Of a stretch of 64,000 nt of DNA, positions 9,294 to 17,408 are shown in pieces. The translations under genes and the position numbers were made by a program. Each line of letters starts with the position of its first letter. The first letter of the stretch is position 1. A model generated the notes under the pieces. That model saw only the letters and a list, made by a program, of their open reading frames with translations. It made no database searches and was not told the DNA's origin. Origin of the DNA: Afipia sp. (GTDB taxonomy: Bacteria; Pseudomonadota; Alphaproteobacteria; Rhizobiales; Xanthobacteraceae); the NCBI GenBank assembly GCA_017308595.1, contig JAFKER010000009.1, positions 210,381 through 274,380 on the forward strand, written 5' to 3'.

Positions 9294-9551
9294 ATGAACG
9301 CCATGCGCCGGTGTCTTTCTGCAGGGTTCGTTCTGACCGCCGGTGCCCTTGTCCTGGCAACGCCGGACAGTGCCCGCGCTGAAATGTGGTGCATCCGCGA
9401 TTTCGGCAGCGACCGGCCGATCTGCGTGTTTCCCACGGCGCGGGACTGTACGTCGGCCGCGCTGGTCCGGGGCGGCATCTGCGAGCGTGAGCCATTGGGA
9501 CGCGCCGCAACCGGATCTCAGGATCGCAAGGGTTTATCCCGCGTCAGGTGA
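9294..9551 (+). CDS. Small secreted DUF3551-like protein
   Basis: An 85-residue protein with a signal peptide (MNAMRRCLSAGFVLTAGALV, cleavage near DSARA) and a short mature domain with three cysteines (MWCIRDFG, PICVFPTARDC and GGICERE also contribute). The WC..C.F....C pattern resembles the DUF3551 family of small exported proteins abundant in Rhizobiales; role unknown. Its last eight bases overlap the end of the convergent zincin gene. Divergent from leuD, sharing an 86-base promoter region. Confidence 0.75.
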   Translation: MNAMRRCLSAGFVLTAGALVLATPDSARAEMWCIRDFGSDRPICVFPTARDCTSAALVRGGICEREPLGRAATGSQDRKGLSRVR

Positions 9552-9945
9552 CGCTGGCTTCGATTGTTTCCATGTCGTCATCGGACAGGCCGAAGTGGTG
9601 TCCGATTTCGTGCACCAGGACGTGGGTGACGATGTGGCCCAATGTTTCATCGTGTTCCGCCCAGTAGTCGAGGATCGGGCGGCGATAGAGCCAGACCATG
9701 TTCGGCATCGGAGCAATGTCGCCGCTCGACTGAAACGGCAGGCCGATGCCCTGGAAGAGTCCGAGCAGGTCGAATTCGCTTTCGGCTTTTAGCTCCTCAA
9801 GCACCTCTGCGGTGGGGAAATCGTCAACCTGAATGATGACGCCTGCGCACAGGTCGCGGAAATGCTTCGGCAGGCGCGCGAAGGCGTCATGGGCGATGAC
9901 TTCCATCTCGGCAAGGGTGGGGGATTTCGCTGTCGGCCACATCAC
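9544..9945 (-). CDS. Metallopeptidase family protein (COG3824 zincin)
   Basis: A 133-residue protein with a zinc-binding HEIGH motif (residues 112-116) followed by HFGLSDDDM, as in the short minimal zincins of COG3824. The body has conserved stretches FDLLGLFQGIGLP and MVWLYRRPILDYW. These small predicted metalloproteases have no signal peptide and no well-established substrate. The gene stands alone, overlapping the convergent DUF3551-like gene by eight bases. Confidence 0.88.
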   Translation of the reverse strand: MMWPTAKSPTLAEMEVIAHDAFARLPKHFRDLCAGVIIQVDDFPTAEVLEELKAESEFDLLGLFQGIGLPFQSSGDIAPMPNMVWLYRRPILDYWAEHDETLGHIVTHVLVHEIGHHFGLSDDDMETIEASVT

Positions 9946-10065
9946 GCCTGTTTAGAAGGCCCGGCGGCCAGCGCCAAGAGGGGCCGGTGTCGCGGCGGGA
10001 GCGGTTGACGCGCGGGCGCCAATCGGAGACGTTGCCGCCATCGGCAGACACGGAGACGGCGCTTC

Positions 10066-10371
10066 ATGACGCGGGCAGGGATCATCGCCATTTTCACAGG
10101 CCTTGCTGCAGGTTTTATTGTGATGGCCGTGCCGGGAGCAGCCCAGGCTCAGTCCATGGGGCAGGCTTTGCATCACGGGCTGACCGCTGACGAATTCTCG
10201 GCGCAGAGTCGCGAGGTTCTTCGCCGTTCGCCGCGCCGCGTCCGGATTTATCGCGGTTCGACCTATCCCGGTCCGAATTCCAAGCGCGTCTGCAATGCGC
10301 ATTACGAGCAGGAATACCGTCCGAGTGGAACGGTGATCGTGCCGCGTATGAATTGCTATTGGAGCGGTTAG
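10066..10371 (+). CDS. Small secreted protein of unknown function
   Basis: A 101-residue protein with a good signal peptide (MTRAGIIAIFTGLAAGFIVM, cleavage around PGAAQAQS). The mature part is basic in the middle (LRRSPRRVRIYRG) and carries two cysteines near the end (RVCNAHY and MNCYW), which might form a disulfide. Comparable YPGPNxKRxC endings are seen in other bradyrhizobial hypothetical proteins; function unknown. Single gene, with no close partner. Confidence 0.75.
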   Translation: MTRAGIIAIFTGLAAGFIVMAVPGAAQAQSMGQALHHGLTADEFSAQSREVLRRSPRRVRIYRGSTYPGPNSKRVCNAHYEQEYRPSGTVIVPRMNCYWSG

Positions 10372-10773
10372 GACAGGCACTCCGCGTGCCGAGTTCCTGC
10401 GTCACCCCTCATCGCGGTCCGGCGCATGACGAGCCACCGTTGGCGGGCCTTGCTGCGTTCATCAATGCGGCGCCTTTATTCAGACCGCATTCACTTTGTC
10501 GTTCATAGCCTGAGCATGTCGCCGCCACGATCGATGGATGGTGTCGTGTCGATGCCGCAGATTTTACCGGGATTGGTTAAATCGGTGCGTCATGATCTTG
10601 CTGCAAATCCGCAGTCATCCTTGTTCTTGGCCGGGTTTTAGAGGCTCTGCCGTTTCGCCGCCGTTAAGGCTGTTGACGGAACGGGATGAACGGAAATCCG
10701 CTATGCGCGTTATCTTCAATCCGCTATGCGCGTTATCTTCAATGTGTCGAGCAATGATCGGAGGAAAATTGTA
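10372..10773. other. Intergenic region, mostly featureless, with tandem repeat at its 3' end
   Basis: About 400 bases between two small secreted-protein genes. An open frame at 10426-10641 has no recognisable protein features and no good ribosome site, so I do not call it. The only structure I see is the 23-base tandem duplication at 10698-10743, listed separately, and a clear GAGGAAA ribosome site at 10761 for the next gene. Confidence 0.6.
10698..10743. repeat. Perfect 23-bp tandem duplication in a gene leader
   Basis: CCGCTATGCGCGTTATCTTCAAT in meaning: the unit starts CCGCTATGCGCG and ends TTATCTTCAAT; copies occupy 10698-10720 and 10721-10743, immediately adjacent and identical. It lies 31 bases upstream of the ATG of the Tyr-rich secreted protein, in the leader or promoter. 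It looks like a recent slippage duplication. Confidence 0.9.
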
Positions 10774-11160
10774 ATGAGAAAGCTTGTAGGAGCCGCGGCG
10801 ATCGCTGCCGCTCTGTCCTTGGCCGGATGGGTTTCGCTTGTGCCCGCGAATGCGGCGTCACCGGTCACGACTGCTGCGTCACCTGACGCGCGCCAGGCAC
10901 AAGCCCAGCCGACCGATATCAGCGCCCGCCGCCGATATTACCGGCACTACGGCTACTATGGTCCGCGTTATTACAGGCCGTACTATCGTCCGTATTATCG
11001 CCCCTACTATCGTCCGTACTACGGCTACGGGTATGGATACCGGCCCTATTACCGGTCGTACTATCGGCCAGCCTATTATCGGCCTTATCCGTATTATGGA
11101 TACGGTTATGGCGGCCCGCGTTTCTACGGACCCGGGTTCAGTTTCGGGTTCGGCTGGTAA
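10774..11160 (+). CDS. Secreted Tyr/Arg/Pro/Gly-rich low-complexity protein
   Basis: A 128-residue protein with a signal peptide (MRKLVGAAAIAAALSLAG, cleavage near PANAAS) and a mature domain that is almost entirely low-complexity: RYYRHYGYYG followed by four tandem RPYY units (about residues 68-83), then GYGYGYRPYYRSYYRP and a Gly/Phe-rich tail ending FGFGW. Such Tyr-rich exported proteins occur widely in Bradyrhizobiaceae; a surface or envelope role is guesswork. The ATG at 10774 has GAGGAAA 7 bases upstream; the longer frame from 10726 reads through the tandem repeat and is rejected. Confidence 0.8.
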   Translation: MRKLVGAAAIAAALSLAGWVSLVPANAASPVTTAASPDARQAQAQPTDISARRRYYRHYGYYGPRYYRPYYRPYYRPYYRPYYGYGYGYRPYYRSYYRPAYYRPYPYYGYGYGGPRFYGPGFSFGFGW

Positions 11161-11180
11161 CAGCCGGAACGGCATGAAAC

Positions 11181-11211
11181 AAAACAGGCGCCTGACAAAG
11201 GCGCCTGTTTT
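11181..11211. terminator. Bidirectional intrinsic terminator
   Basis: A 12-bp stem AAAACAGGCGCC / GGCGCCTGTTTT with a 7-base loop, placed between the convergent Tyr-rich protein gene and leuC. The T run on the plus side and the A run on the left make it usable by both. Confidence 0.85.
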
Positions 11212-11238
11212 CGTTTGATCGCAATCAAGGCGCGCAGA

Positions 11239-12651
11239 TCAGTTTGCGTGCCATTCGCGAATATCGACGAAGTGTCCGGCGATGGCCGCGGCTGCTGCCA
11301 TGGCTGGCGAGACGAGATGCGTGCGGCCCTTGAAGCCCTGACGGCCTTCGAAGTTGCGGTTCGAGGTCGAGGCGCAGCGCTCTTCCGGGGCCAGCTTGTC
11401 GGGATTCATCGCAAGGCACATCGAGCAGCCCGGCTCGCGCCATTCGAACCCGGCCTTGATGAAAATCTTGTCGAGACCTTCCGCTTCAGCCTGCTCCTTC
11501 ACGAGGCCGGATCCCGGCACGATCATCGCATTGACGTTCGCATTGACGTGATGGCCGGCGACGACTTTCGCGGCCGCGCGCAAATCCTCGATGCGCCCAT
11601 TGGTGCAGGAGCCGATGAAGATGCGGTCGAGTTTGATGTCGGTGATTTTGGTGCCGGCCCTGAGGCCCATATAGGCCAGCGCGCGCTCCTTCGACAGACG
11701 CTTTGCTTCGTCGGCGATCTTCTCAGGATCCGGCACGACGCCGGTGATTGAGATCACGTCTTCGGGCGAGGTGCCCCAGGTGACGATCGGCGGCAGCTTC
11801 GCGGCGTCGAGACGAATCTCGTGATCGAAGTGCGCGCCCTCGTCGGTGCGCAGCGTATCCCAGTAGCGCACGCCAGCATCCCATGCCGCGCCGGTCGGCG
11901 ACATCGGACGGCCCTTGAGGAATTCGTAGGCTTTCTCGTCCGGCGCGATGAGGCCGGCGCGTGCGCCGCCTTCGATCGACATGTTGCAGACGGTCATGCG
12001 GCCTTCCACCGACAGCGAGCGGATTGCCTCTCCGGCATATTCAAGCACGTAGCCGGTGCCGCCGGCGGTGCCGATTTCGCCGATGATGGCGAGGATGATG
12101 TCCTTCGCGGTCACGCCTTCGGGCAATGTGCCGTCGACGGTCGCGCGCATGTTCTTCGCTTTTTTCTGGATCAGCGTCTGCGTGGCGAGCACATGCTCGA
12201 CTTCGGAGGTGCCGATGCCGTGCGCCAGCGCGCCGAACGCGCCGTGCGTCGAGGTGTGGCTGTCACCGCAAACAATCGTGGTGCCCGGCAGCGTGAAGCC
12301 CTGCTCTGGTCCGATGACGTGGACGATGCCCTGACGCTTGTCGTATTCGTTGAAATACTCGACGCCGAATTCGCGCGCATTCTCGGCGAGCGTTGCGATC
12401 TGCTCGGCGCTTTCCGGATCCGGGTTCGGCTTGGAGCGATCGGTGGTCGGAACGTTATGATCCACGACAGCGAGCGTTTTCTTCGGCGCGCGAACCTTGC
12501 GGCCCGAGTTGCGCAGTCCTTCGAACGCCTGCGGCGAAGTGACCTCATGGACAAGATGGCGGTCGATATAGAGCAGGCAGGTGCCGTCGGGCTGCTCGTC
12601 AACCAGATGGTCGTTCCAGATCTTGTCGTAGAGAGTCGTCGCTTTCGCCAT
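11239..12651 (-). CDS. leuC: 3-isopropylmalate dehydratase large subunit
   Basis: A 470-residue aconitase-family subunit holding the 4Fe-4S cluster for leucine biosynthesis. Cluster and active-site marks are FIGSCTNGR and [25 protein letters not shown] is also present. The ATG at 12651 begins [12 protein letters not shown], the usual LeuC start; an in-frame extension to 12684 would read [11 protein letters not shown] and is not conserved in style. Upstream on the coding strand are two small hairpins (TGCCCGAAGGGCA and GGCCGCC..GGCGGCC), but neither is followed by a U tract and I see no leucine-rich leader peptide. Confidence 0.97.
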   Translation of the reverse strand: MAKATTLYDKIWNDHLVDEQPDGTCLLYIDRHLVHEVTSPQAFEGLRNSGRKVRAPKKTLAVVDHNVPTTDRSKPNPDPESAEQIATLAENAREFGVEYFNEYDKRQGIVHVIGPEQGFTLPGTTIVCGDSHTSTHGAFGALAHGIGTSEVEHVLATQTLIQKKAKNMRATVDGTLPEGVTAKDIILAIIGEIGTAGGTGYVLEYAGEAIRSLSVEGRMTVCNMSIEGGARAGLIAPDEKAYEFLKGRPMSPTGAAWDAGVRYWDTLRTDEGAHFDHEIRLDAAKLPPIVTWGTSPEDVISITGVVPDPEKIADEAKRLSKERALAYMGLRAGTKITDIKLDRIFIGSCTNGRIEDLRAAAKVVAGHHVNANVNAMIVPGSGLVKEQAEAEGLDKIFIKAGFEWREPGCSMCLAMNPDKLAPEERCASTSNRNFEGRQGFKGRTHLVSPAMAAAAAIAGHFVDIREWHAN

Positions 12652-12754
12652 GTTCGTTGTCCGATTTGACTGCCCTTCGGGCATTTAGGAGCCTTTCGGC
12701 CGCCGGTAGCACAGGCGGCCTTTTTACTCGCTTAACTTTCAGCGGGAAAGTATC

Positions 12755-12918
12755 CTGATGTCCTGAATCCGAAATTCGCTTGAGGCCGCAGGGCGCTCAG
12801 TAGCGAATTTCGGATTCAAAAGGACATCAGCAATGATAAATTCTGGTGTGGTTTTGGTTCGCGAGTCCGCAAATGACCTTGCTGCGGAGAGATGCGGACT
12901 TGCGAACCACCACACCAG
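12755..12918. repeat. Mirror pair of long bulged hairpins (element 1)
   Basis: Hairpin A: outer 9-bp stem 12755-12763/12822-12830 (CTGATGTCC), a 3-base AAA bulge on the right arm (12819-12821), inner 17-bp stem 12764-12780/12802-12818, 21-base loop. After a 12-base A/T-rich spacer comes hairpin B: outer 9-bp stem 12843-12851/12910-12918 (CTGGTGTGG), a 3-base T bulge on the left arm, inner 16-17-bp stem to 12871/12893 with one mismatch, 21-base loop. The pair is mirror-symmetric and sits between divergent leuC and the VOC gene. A second copy of the architecture with different sequence lies at 20148-20314. Confidence 0.9.
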
Positions 12919-12947
12919 CCACATAATAGCTTGCCCAGGATCGCACA

Positions 12948-13364
12948 ATGACCGCACGCCCGCCGGTTGCTCCGTATCTCACCGTGTCGCCAGCCGCCGG
13001 CGCGATCGCTTTCTACACCGCTGCTTTCGACGCCAAGCAGAAAGCGCTGATGCCGGCGCTCGACGGATTGCGGATTCTGCACTGCGAGCTTGAGATCAAC
13101 GGTGGCGCGCTGTTTCTCTCCGACGCGTTTCCTGAATTCGGCACTGCGCGCACACCGCTGCCGGGAGAGCCGGTCACCATGTCGGTCAGTCTGGAATTCG
13201 CGACCGCCGAAGAGGTGGATGAAGTGTTCACCCGCGCCACGAAACTCGGTGCGAAAGGCGAGGTGACGCCGACTTATTCGTTCTGGGGCACGCGCACCGC
13301 GATACTGCGCGATCCATTCGGTCATCGATGGATCATGAACGGGCCGCTGAACCAGCAGAAATAG
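12948..13364 (+). CDS. VOC (glyoxalase/bleomycin-resistance, PhnB-like) family protein
   Basis: A 138-residue protein with the paired beta-alpha-beta fold signature of the vicinal-oxygen-chelate superfamily in its PhnB/YycE-like form: PYLTVSPAAGAIAFYTAAF at the N terminus, then GALFLSDAFPEFG, and FWGTRTAILRDPFGHRWIM at the C terminus. Function within this superfamily cannot be predicted from sequence alone; PhnB-type members are common and mostly uncharacterised. It starts 30 bases after the long hairpin pair and ends before a terminator shared with rplS. Confidence 0.88.
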   Translation: MTARPPVAPYLTVSPAAGAIAFYTAAFDAKQKALMPALDGLRILHCELEINGGALFLSDAFPEFGTARTPLPGEPVTMSVSLEFATAEEVDEVFTRATKLGAKGEVTPTYSFWGTRTAILRDPFGHRWIMNGPLNQQK

Positions 13365-13388
13365 CAGGGCCGGAAGGGCTCAAAGAAA

Positions 13389-13413
13389 AAAGCGCGGAAC
13401 TGGACCGCGCTTT
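13389..13413. terminator. Bidirectional intrinsic terminator
   Basis: A 9-bp stem AAAGCGCGG / CCGCGCTTT with a 7-base loop and A/T-rich flanks on both sides, between the convergent VOC gene and rplS. It would end the ffh-to-rplS transcript. Confidence 0.8.
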
Positions 13414-13441
13414 CTTCGAAACCCAGCAGTGCGTGACGCGA

Positions 13442-13840
13442 TTACTCGCCCGAAGCTGCCTTCAGCGATTCTTTCTCGCGATTGTCCTGCTTCTCGACGA
13501 TGCGCGCAGACTTGCCGCGCAGGCCGCGCAGATAATACAGCTTGGCACGGCGCACCTTGCCGCGGCGCACGAGCTTGATCGAGTCGATCATCGGCGAGTA
13601 GATCGGGAACACGCGCTCCACACCTTCGCCGTAGGAGATCTTGCGCACGGTGAAGCTCTCGTGAATGCCGCCGCCATTGCGGCCGATGCAGACACCCTCA
13701 TAGGCCTGAACGCGCGTGCGTTCGCCTTCGACAACCTTCACGTTGACGATAACGGTATCGCCCGGTCCGAACTCGGGAATGGTCTTCCCGGCGGAGAGCT
13801 TTTCCAGCTGCTCCTTGTCGATCTCCTGAATGATGTTCAT
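13442..13840 (-). CDS. rplS: 50S ribosomal protein L19
   Basis: A 132-residue ribosomal protein located at the 30S-50S interface. It is recognisable from [53 protein letters not shown] and [17 protein letters not shown]. The C terminus is extended relative to the 115-residue E. coli protein by a charged tail ([13 protein letters not shown]), which is common in alphaproteobacteria. It is the last gene of the ffh-rpsP-rimM-trmD-rplS series. Confidence 0.98.
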   Translation of the reverse strand: MNIIQEIDKEQLEKLSAGKTIPEFGPGDTVIVNVKVVEGERTRVQAYEGVCIGRNGGGIHESFTVRKISYGEGVERVFPIYSPMIDSIKLVRRGKVRRAKLYYLRGLRGKSARIVEKQDNREKESLKAASGE

Positions 13841-13942
13841 CGCAAAACTCCATCGGCGGCGCGCCCGGAAGGGGCTGCGCGGAAATTCGTATCCAGCGTC
13901 TGCACGGATTGGGCGGTCCTATACGCCAAAGCCGTCCGGTTG

Positions 13943-14671
13943 TCACCCTTTTGTAGTGTCTTTTCGTAGGCTCGGAGCGACGTTTTGGGCGATTTTAGCC
14001 GCCCAAAGGTCCGGCCGCCGGGCCAGGGTCAGCGCCTCGGCTTCCGCCCGCCGCCAGGCCTCGACCCGGGCGTGGTCGCCCGAAACCAGCACATCCGGGA
14101 TGGTCCGGCCTTCGAATTCCTGCGGGCGGGTATACTGGGGGTATTCCAGTAGTCCGTCCGAGAAACTCTCGTCGGTTCCAGAGCTTAGTTTTCCCATGAC
14201 CCCCGGCAGAAGGCGCACGCAGGCGTCTATCAGGGCCAGAGCGGCGATTTCCCCGCCGGAGAGGACATAATCCCCGATGGAAACTTCCTCGAGCCCACGG
14301 GCTTCTATAACCCGCTGATCGATGCCCTCGAACCGCCCGCAGACGATCAGGGGACCGGGACCCGCGGCGAGTTCCACCACCCTTTTCTGGGTCAGGGGCG
14401 TGCCGCGAGGGCTCATCAGGAGACGGGGGCGCTCGGCGGCAATCTCGGCAGCATCGATCGCCGCGGCCAGCACGTCCGCACGCAGGACCATGCCGGGGCC
14501 GCCGCCAGCCGGAGTGTCGTCAACGCTGCGGTGTTTGTCGGTCGCGGCATTGCGGATGTCGCGCGCTTCAAGCGACCACACGCCGGATGCGAGCGCGCGC
14601 CCCGCAAGGCTGACGCCGAGCGGGCCGGGAAACATCTCGGGAAACAGCGTGAGCACGGTCGCGCGCCACAT
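13943..14671 (-). CDS. trmD: tRNA (guanine-37-N1)-methyltransferase
   Basis: A 242-residue SPOUT methyltransferase that modifies G37 of tRNAs to prevent frameshifting. Visible marks are the N-terminal [33 protein letters not shown], the knot region [14 protein letters not shown] and [14 protein letters not shown], and the C-terminal YTRPQEFEG. Length is normal. It lies between rimM (16 bases upstream) and rplS (about 100 bases downstream), the usual bacterial order. Confidence 0.98.
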   Translation of the reverse strand: MWRATVLTLFPEMFPGPLGVSLAGRALASGVWSLEARDIRNAATDKHRSVDDTPAGGGPGMVLRADVLAAAIDAAEIAAERPRLLMSPRGTPLTQKRVVELAAGPGPLIVCGRFEGIDQRVIEARGLEEVSIGDYVLSGGEIAALALIDACVRLLPGVMGKLSSGTDESFSDGLLEYPQYTRPQEFEGRTIPDVLVSGDHARVEAWRRAEAEALTLARRPDLWAAKIAQNVAPSLRKDTTKG

Positions 14672-14687
14672 GGCTCGGGTCCCCGGT

Positions 14688-15221
14688 TCAGATATCCGTG
14701 TTCTGCGGAGAATCGCCGTCGATCTCCTGCGGTCTCACGATCACCACATGGCCGCTTGCGAGATCGACAGTCGGGACGACCTCGTTGCTGAACGGCAGCA
14801 GCCATGTCGGCCCTTGCGGCGGAGCAATCTCGATAATGTCGCCCGCGCCGAAATTATGGATCGCAAGCACCTTGCCGATCTCGGCCCCTGCGGGATCGAG
14901 CGCGCGTAATCCGATCAGGTCGGCGTGGTAGTATTCGCCTTCTTCGGTTTCAGGCAGTTTGTCGCGATCGATGTAAAGCTCAAGGCCATTGATGCGTTCA
15001 GCATCCTCGCGCGTGGAGATGCCCTTGATGACCGCGACCAGATGGTCTTTCGCGATCCGGGCGCGCACCACTTCGAACTGGCGCGCGCCATCTTTGGTCG
15101 AAAGCAATCCATAGTCGATCACCGACATCGGGTCTTCGGTGAACGGCCACAGCCTCACTTCACCGCGCACACCGTGCGCGGCGCCGACTTTCGCAACGCA
15201 GATGCGCGCCGCCTGAGTCAT
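14688..15221 (-). CDS. rimM: Ribosome maturation factor RimM
   Basis: A 177-residue two-domain protein that binds S19 during 30S maturation. The N-terminal domain (residues about 8-90) starts [21 protein letters not shown]; the C-terminal PRC-barrel (about 95-170) contains [15 protein letters not shown] and [15 protein letters not shown]. Its start is 8 bases after the rpsP stop, consistent with translational linkage within the operon. Confidence 0.97.
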   Translation of the reverse strand: MTQAARICVAKVGAAHGVRGEVRLWPFTEDPMSVIDYGLLSTKDGARQFEVVRARIAKDHLVAVIKGISTREDAERINGLELYIDRDKLPETEEGEYYHADLIGLRALDPAGAEIGKVLAIHNFGAGDIIEIAPPQGPTWLLPFSNEVVPTVDLASGHVVIVRPQEIDGDSPQNTDI

Positions 15222-15229
15222 TCAAGCAC

Positions 15230-15562
15230 TTAGGACTTCGCAGCCTCGGCAGCAGCGGCCTTCCGCTCCTTGCGCGGAACGGCCTTCTCGGGGTTCTTGC
15301 GCGGTTCGCGCTTCTTGACGCCGGCGGCATCGAGGAAGCGCATCACGCGGTCCGACGGCTGTGCGCCCTTGGCGAGCCAAGTCTTCACCTTTTCCATGTC
15401 GAGCTTGAGGCGCAGCTCGCTGTCCTTCGGCAGAAGCGGATTGAAGTAGCCGAGGCGTTCGATGAAGCGGCCATCGCGCGGAAAGCGCGAGTCGGCGACG
15501 ACGACGTGATAAACCGGGCGCTTCTTGGTGCCTGCGCGCGCGAGGCGGATAACGACTGACAT
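15230..15562 (-). CDS. rpsP: 30S ribosomal protein S16
   Basis: A 110-residue small-subunit protein. The first half is the conserved S16 core ([36 protein letters not shown]); the second half is a lysine/arginine/alanine-rich tail ([23 protein letters not shown]) longer than in E. coli (82 residues), usual for alphaproteobacteria. It follows ffh by 45 bases. Confidence 0.98.
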   Translation of the reverse strand: MSVVIRLARAGTKKRPVYHVVVADSRFPRDGRFIERLGYFNPLLPKDSELRLKLDMEKVKTWLAKGAQPSDRVMRFLDAAGVKKREPRKNPEKAVPRKERKAAAAEAAKS

Positions 15563-15607
15563 GTATTTCTCCGTTGGTGTGTTTGAATGGCGTAAAATCT
15601 GTTTCGG

Positions 15608-17140
15608 CTATTTCTTCTTGCCCAATCCCGGAAAGCCTCCGAGACCCGGCAGGGTTGGTTTTCCAAGGCCCGGCAGGCCGGTTCCTGGAAGATTTGGAAA
15701 ATCTTTCGGCAGCGAAGGCGCACCCTGCGGGATTCCGCCGGGCATCTTCGCCGCGAGCTCTTTCATGGCTTCGGCCGACGGCATGCCGCCTCCGCCAAAG
15801 CCCATCGCCTGCGCCATGCCGGCGAGCGGGCCGCGCTGCTTGCCCTGACCCATGGCCTTCATCATGTCGGCCATGTTCCGGTGCATCTTGAGCAGCTTGT
15901 TGAGTTCCTCGACCTTGAGGCCGGCGCCTGCGGCGATGCGCTTCTTGCGGCTGGCCTTGAGGACATCAGGATTCTTGCGCTCTTCACGCGTCATGGAATC
16001 GATCAGTGCGACCTGACGCTTCACGACCTTGTCGTCGAGATTGGCGGCGGCGATCTGGTTCTTCATCTTGGCGATGCCGGGCATCATGCCGAGCAGGCCG
16101 CCGAGGCCGCCCATGTTCTGCATCTGCTGGAGTTGATCGCGCAGGTCGACAAGATCGAACTTGCCCTTGCGCATCTTCTCCGCGACGCGTGCAGCCTTTT
16201 CCGCGTCGATATGCGCGGCGGCCTTTTCGACGAGGGAGACGACGTCGCCCATGCCGAGAATGCGGCCCGCGATGCGCGACGGATAGAAATCTTCCAGCGC
16301 GTCGGTCTTTTCGCCGGTGCCGATCAGCTTGATTGGCTTGCCGGTGACGGCGCGCATGGAGAGCGCGGCACCGCCGCGTCCGTCGCCGTCGACGCGGGTC
16401 AGCGCGATGCCGGTCAGCCCGACGCGCTGATCGAACGCGCGTGCGAGATTCACGGCGTCCTGACCGGTGAGCGAGTCGGCGACCAGCAGGATTTCATGTG
16501 GCTTCGCGGCGGCTTTCACCTCCGCGGCTTCCGTCATCATCTCTTCGTCGAGGTTGGTACGGCCCGCGGTGTCGAGCAGCACGATGTCATAGCCGCCGAG
16601 CTTGCCGGCCTGCAATGCGCGCTGCGCGATCTGTACCGGCTGCTGGCCTGCGACGATGGGTAGCGTCTCGATGGAGAGATCGCGGCCGAGCACCGCGAGC
16701 TGTTCCTGCGCGGCCGGGCGATAGACGTCGAGCGACGCCATCAGAACTTTTTTCTTGTCGCGCTGGGTGAAGCGGCGCGCGAGCTTCGCGGTGGTGGTGG
16801 TCTTACCGGAGCCCTGCAGACCGACCATCATGATCGCCACAGGCGCCGGGGCATTGAGATCGATGAGCTGGTCTTCGGAGCCAAGGGTTGCGACCAGTTC
16901 GTCGTGAACGATTTTCACGACCATCTGGCCCGGCGTCACCGACTTGACGACGGTGGCGCCGATCGCCTGCTCGCGCACCTTCTCTGTGAAGGTGCGAACC
17001 ACTTCGAGCGCGACGTCGGCCTCGAGCAGGGCACGACGGATTTCGCGCATGGCGGCATCGACATCGGCCTCGGACAGCGCGCCGCGTCCGGTCAGACGGT
17101 CGAGGATGCCTCCAAGTCGTTCCGACAGATTGTCGAACAT
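15608..17140 (-). CDS. ffh: Signal recognition particle protein Ffh
   Basis: A 510-residue SRP54 GTPase that binds 4.5S RNA and signal sequences and delivers ribosomes to FtsY. The N domain (1-90) is followed by the G domain with GLQGSGKT (residues 107-114), DTAGRTNLDEEM and TRVDGDGRGGAALS, then the M domain with MMPGIAKMK and SRKKRIAAGAG. The C terminus ends in a Gly/Pro/Leu-rich tail. The ATG at 17140 (MFDNLSERLG) is the normal start; a frame back to 17233 is not conserved. First gene of the translation cluster. Confidence 0.97.
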   Translation of the reverse strand: MFDNLSERLGGILDRLTGRGALSEADVDAAMREIRRALLEADVALEVVRTFTEKVREQAIGATVVKSVTPGQMVVKIVHDELVATLGSEDQLIDLNAPAPVAIMMVGLQGSGKTTTTAKLARRFTQRDKKKVLMASLDVYRPAAQEQLAVLGRDLSIETLPIVAGQQPVQIAQRALQAGKLGGYDIVLLDTAGRTNLDEEMMTEAAEVKAAAKPHEILLVADSLTGQDAVNLARAFDQRVGLTGIALTRVDGDGRGGAALSMRAVTGKPIKLIGTGEKTDALEDFYPSRIAGRILGMGDVVSLVEKAAAHIDAEKAARVAEKMRKGKFDLVDLRDQLQQMQNMGGLGGLLGMMPGIAKMKNQIAAANLDDKVVKRQVALIDSMTREERKNPDVLKASRKKRIAAGAGLKVEELNKLLKMHRNMADMMKAMGQGKQRGPLAGMAQAMGFGGGGMPSAEAMKELAAKMPGGIPQGAPSLPKDFPNLPGTGLPGLGKPTLPGLGGFPGLGKKK

Positions 17141-17408
17141 CGCGGCCTTACCTGTTGCTCCCGAAGGAGATGAAAATCCAAACACGACTGCGCCCGAGGG
17201 CGCATAGCGCTGTCGGGCGTTGACCTCCGGCATCGGGTGCCGGGCGGCGGGTCGAAAAGAAAATCTTTCCGAGAAGTGCCGGGGTTAAACCCCCCAAAGC
17301 CCGAAAAGTCAAGAAAGGACCGAAAAACGCTGATTCCGGGGCGGGTTGCACCGAGGCCTCCAGGAACTTAATTGATGCCTCACAGGCCGTTTTGGCCTTC
17401 TGGGACCC

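Noticed and set aside
10426-10641. A 71-codon open frame in the 10.4 kb gap
   Set aside because: No signal peptide, family resemblance or convincing ribosome site.
10978-11100. Repetitive stretch that might suggest a CRISPR array
   Set aside because: It is the in-frame coding sequence of RPYY repeats; no constant repeat with unique spacers and no cas genes.
11821-12669. A long open frame antisense to leuC
   Set aside because: Shadow frame in high-G+C DNA; leuC is certain and the predicted product has no recognisable family.
12661-12725. Possible attenuator or leader peptide for leuC
   Set aside because: The hairpins GGCCGCC..GGCGGCC and TGCCCGAAGGGCA are there, but the T run follows on the wrong strand and no leucine-rich short frame is visible.
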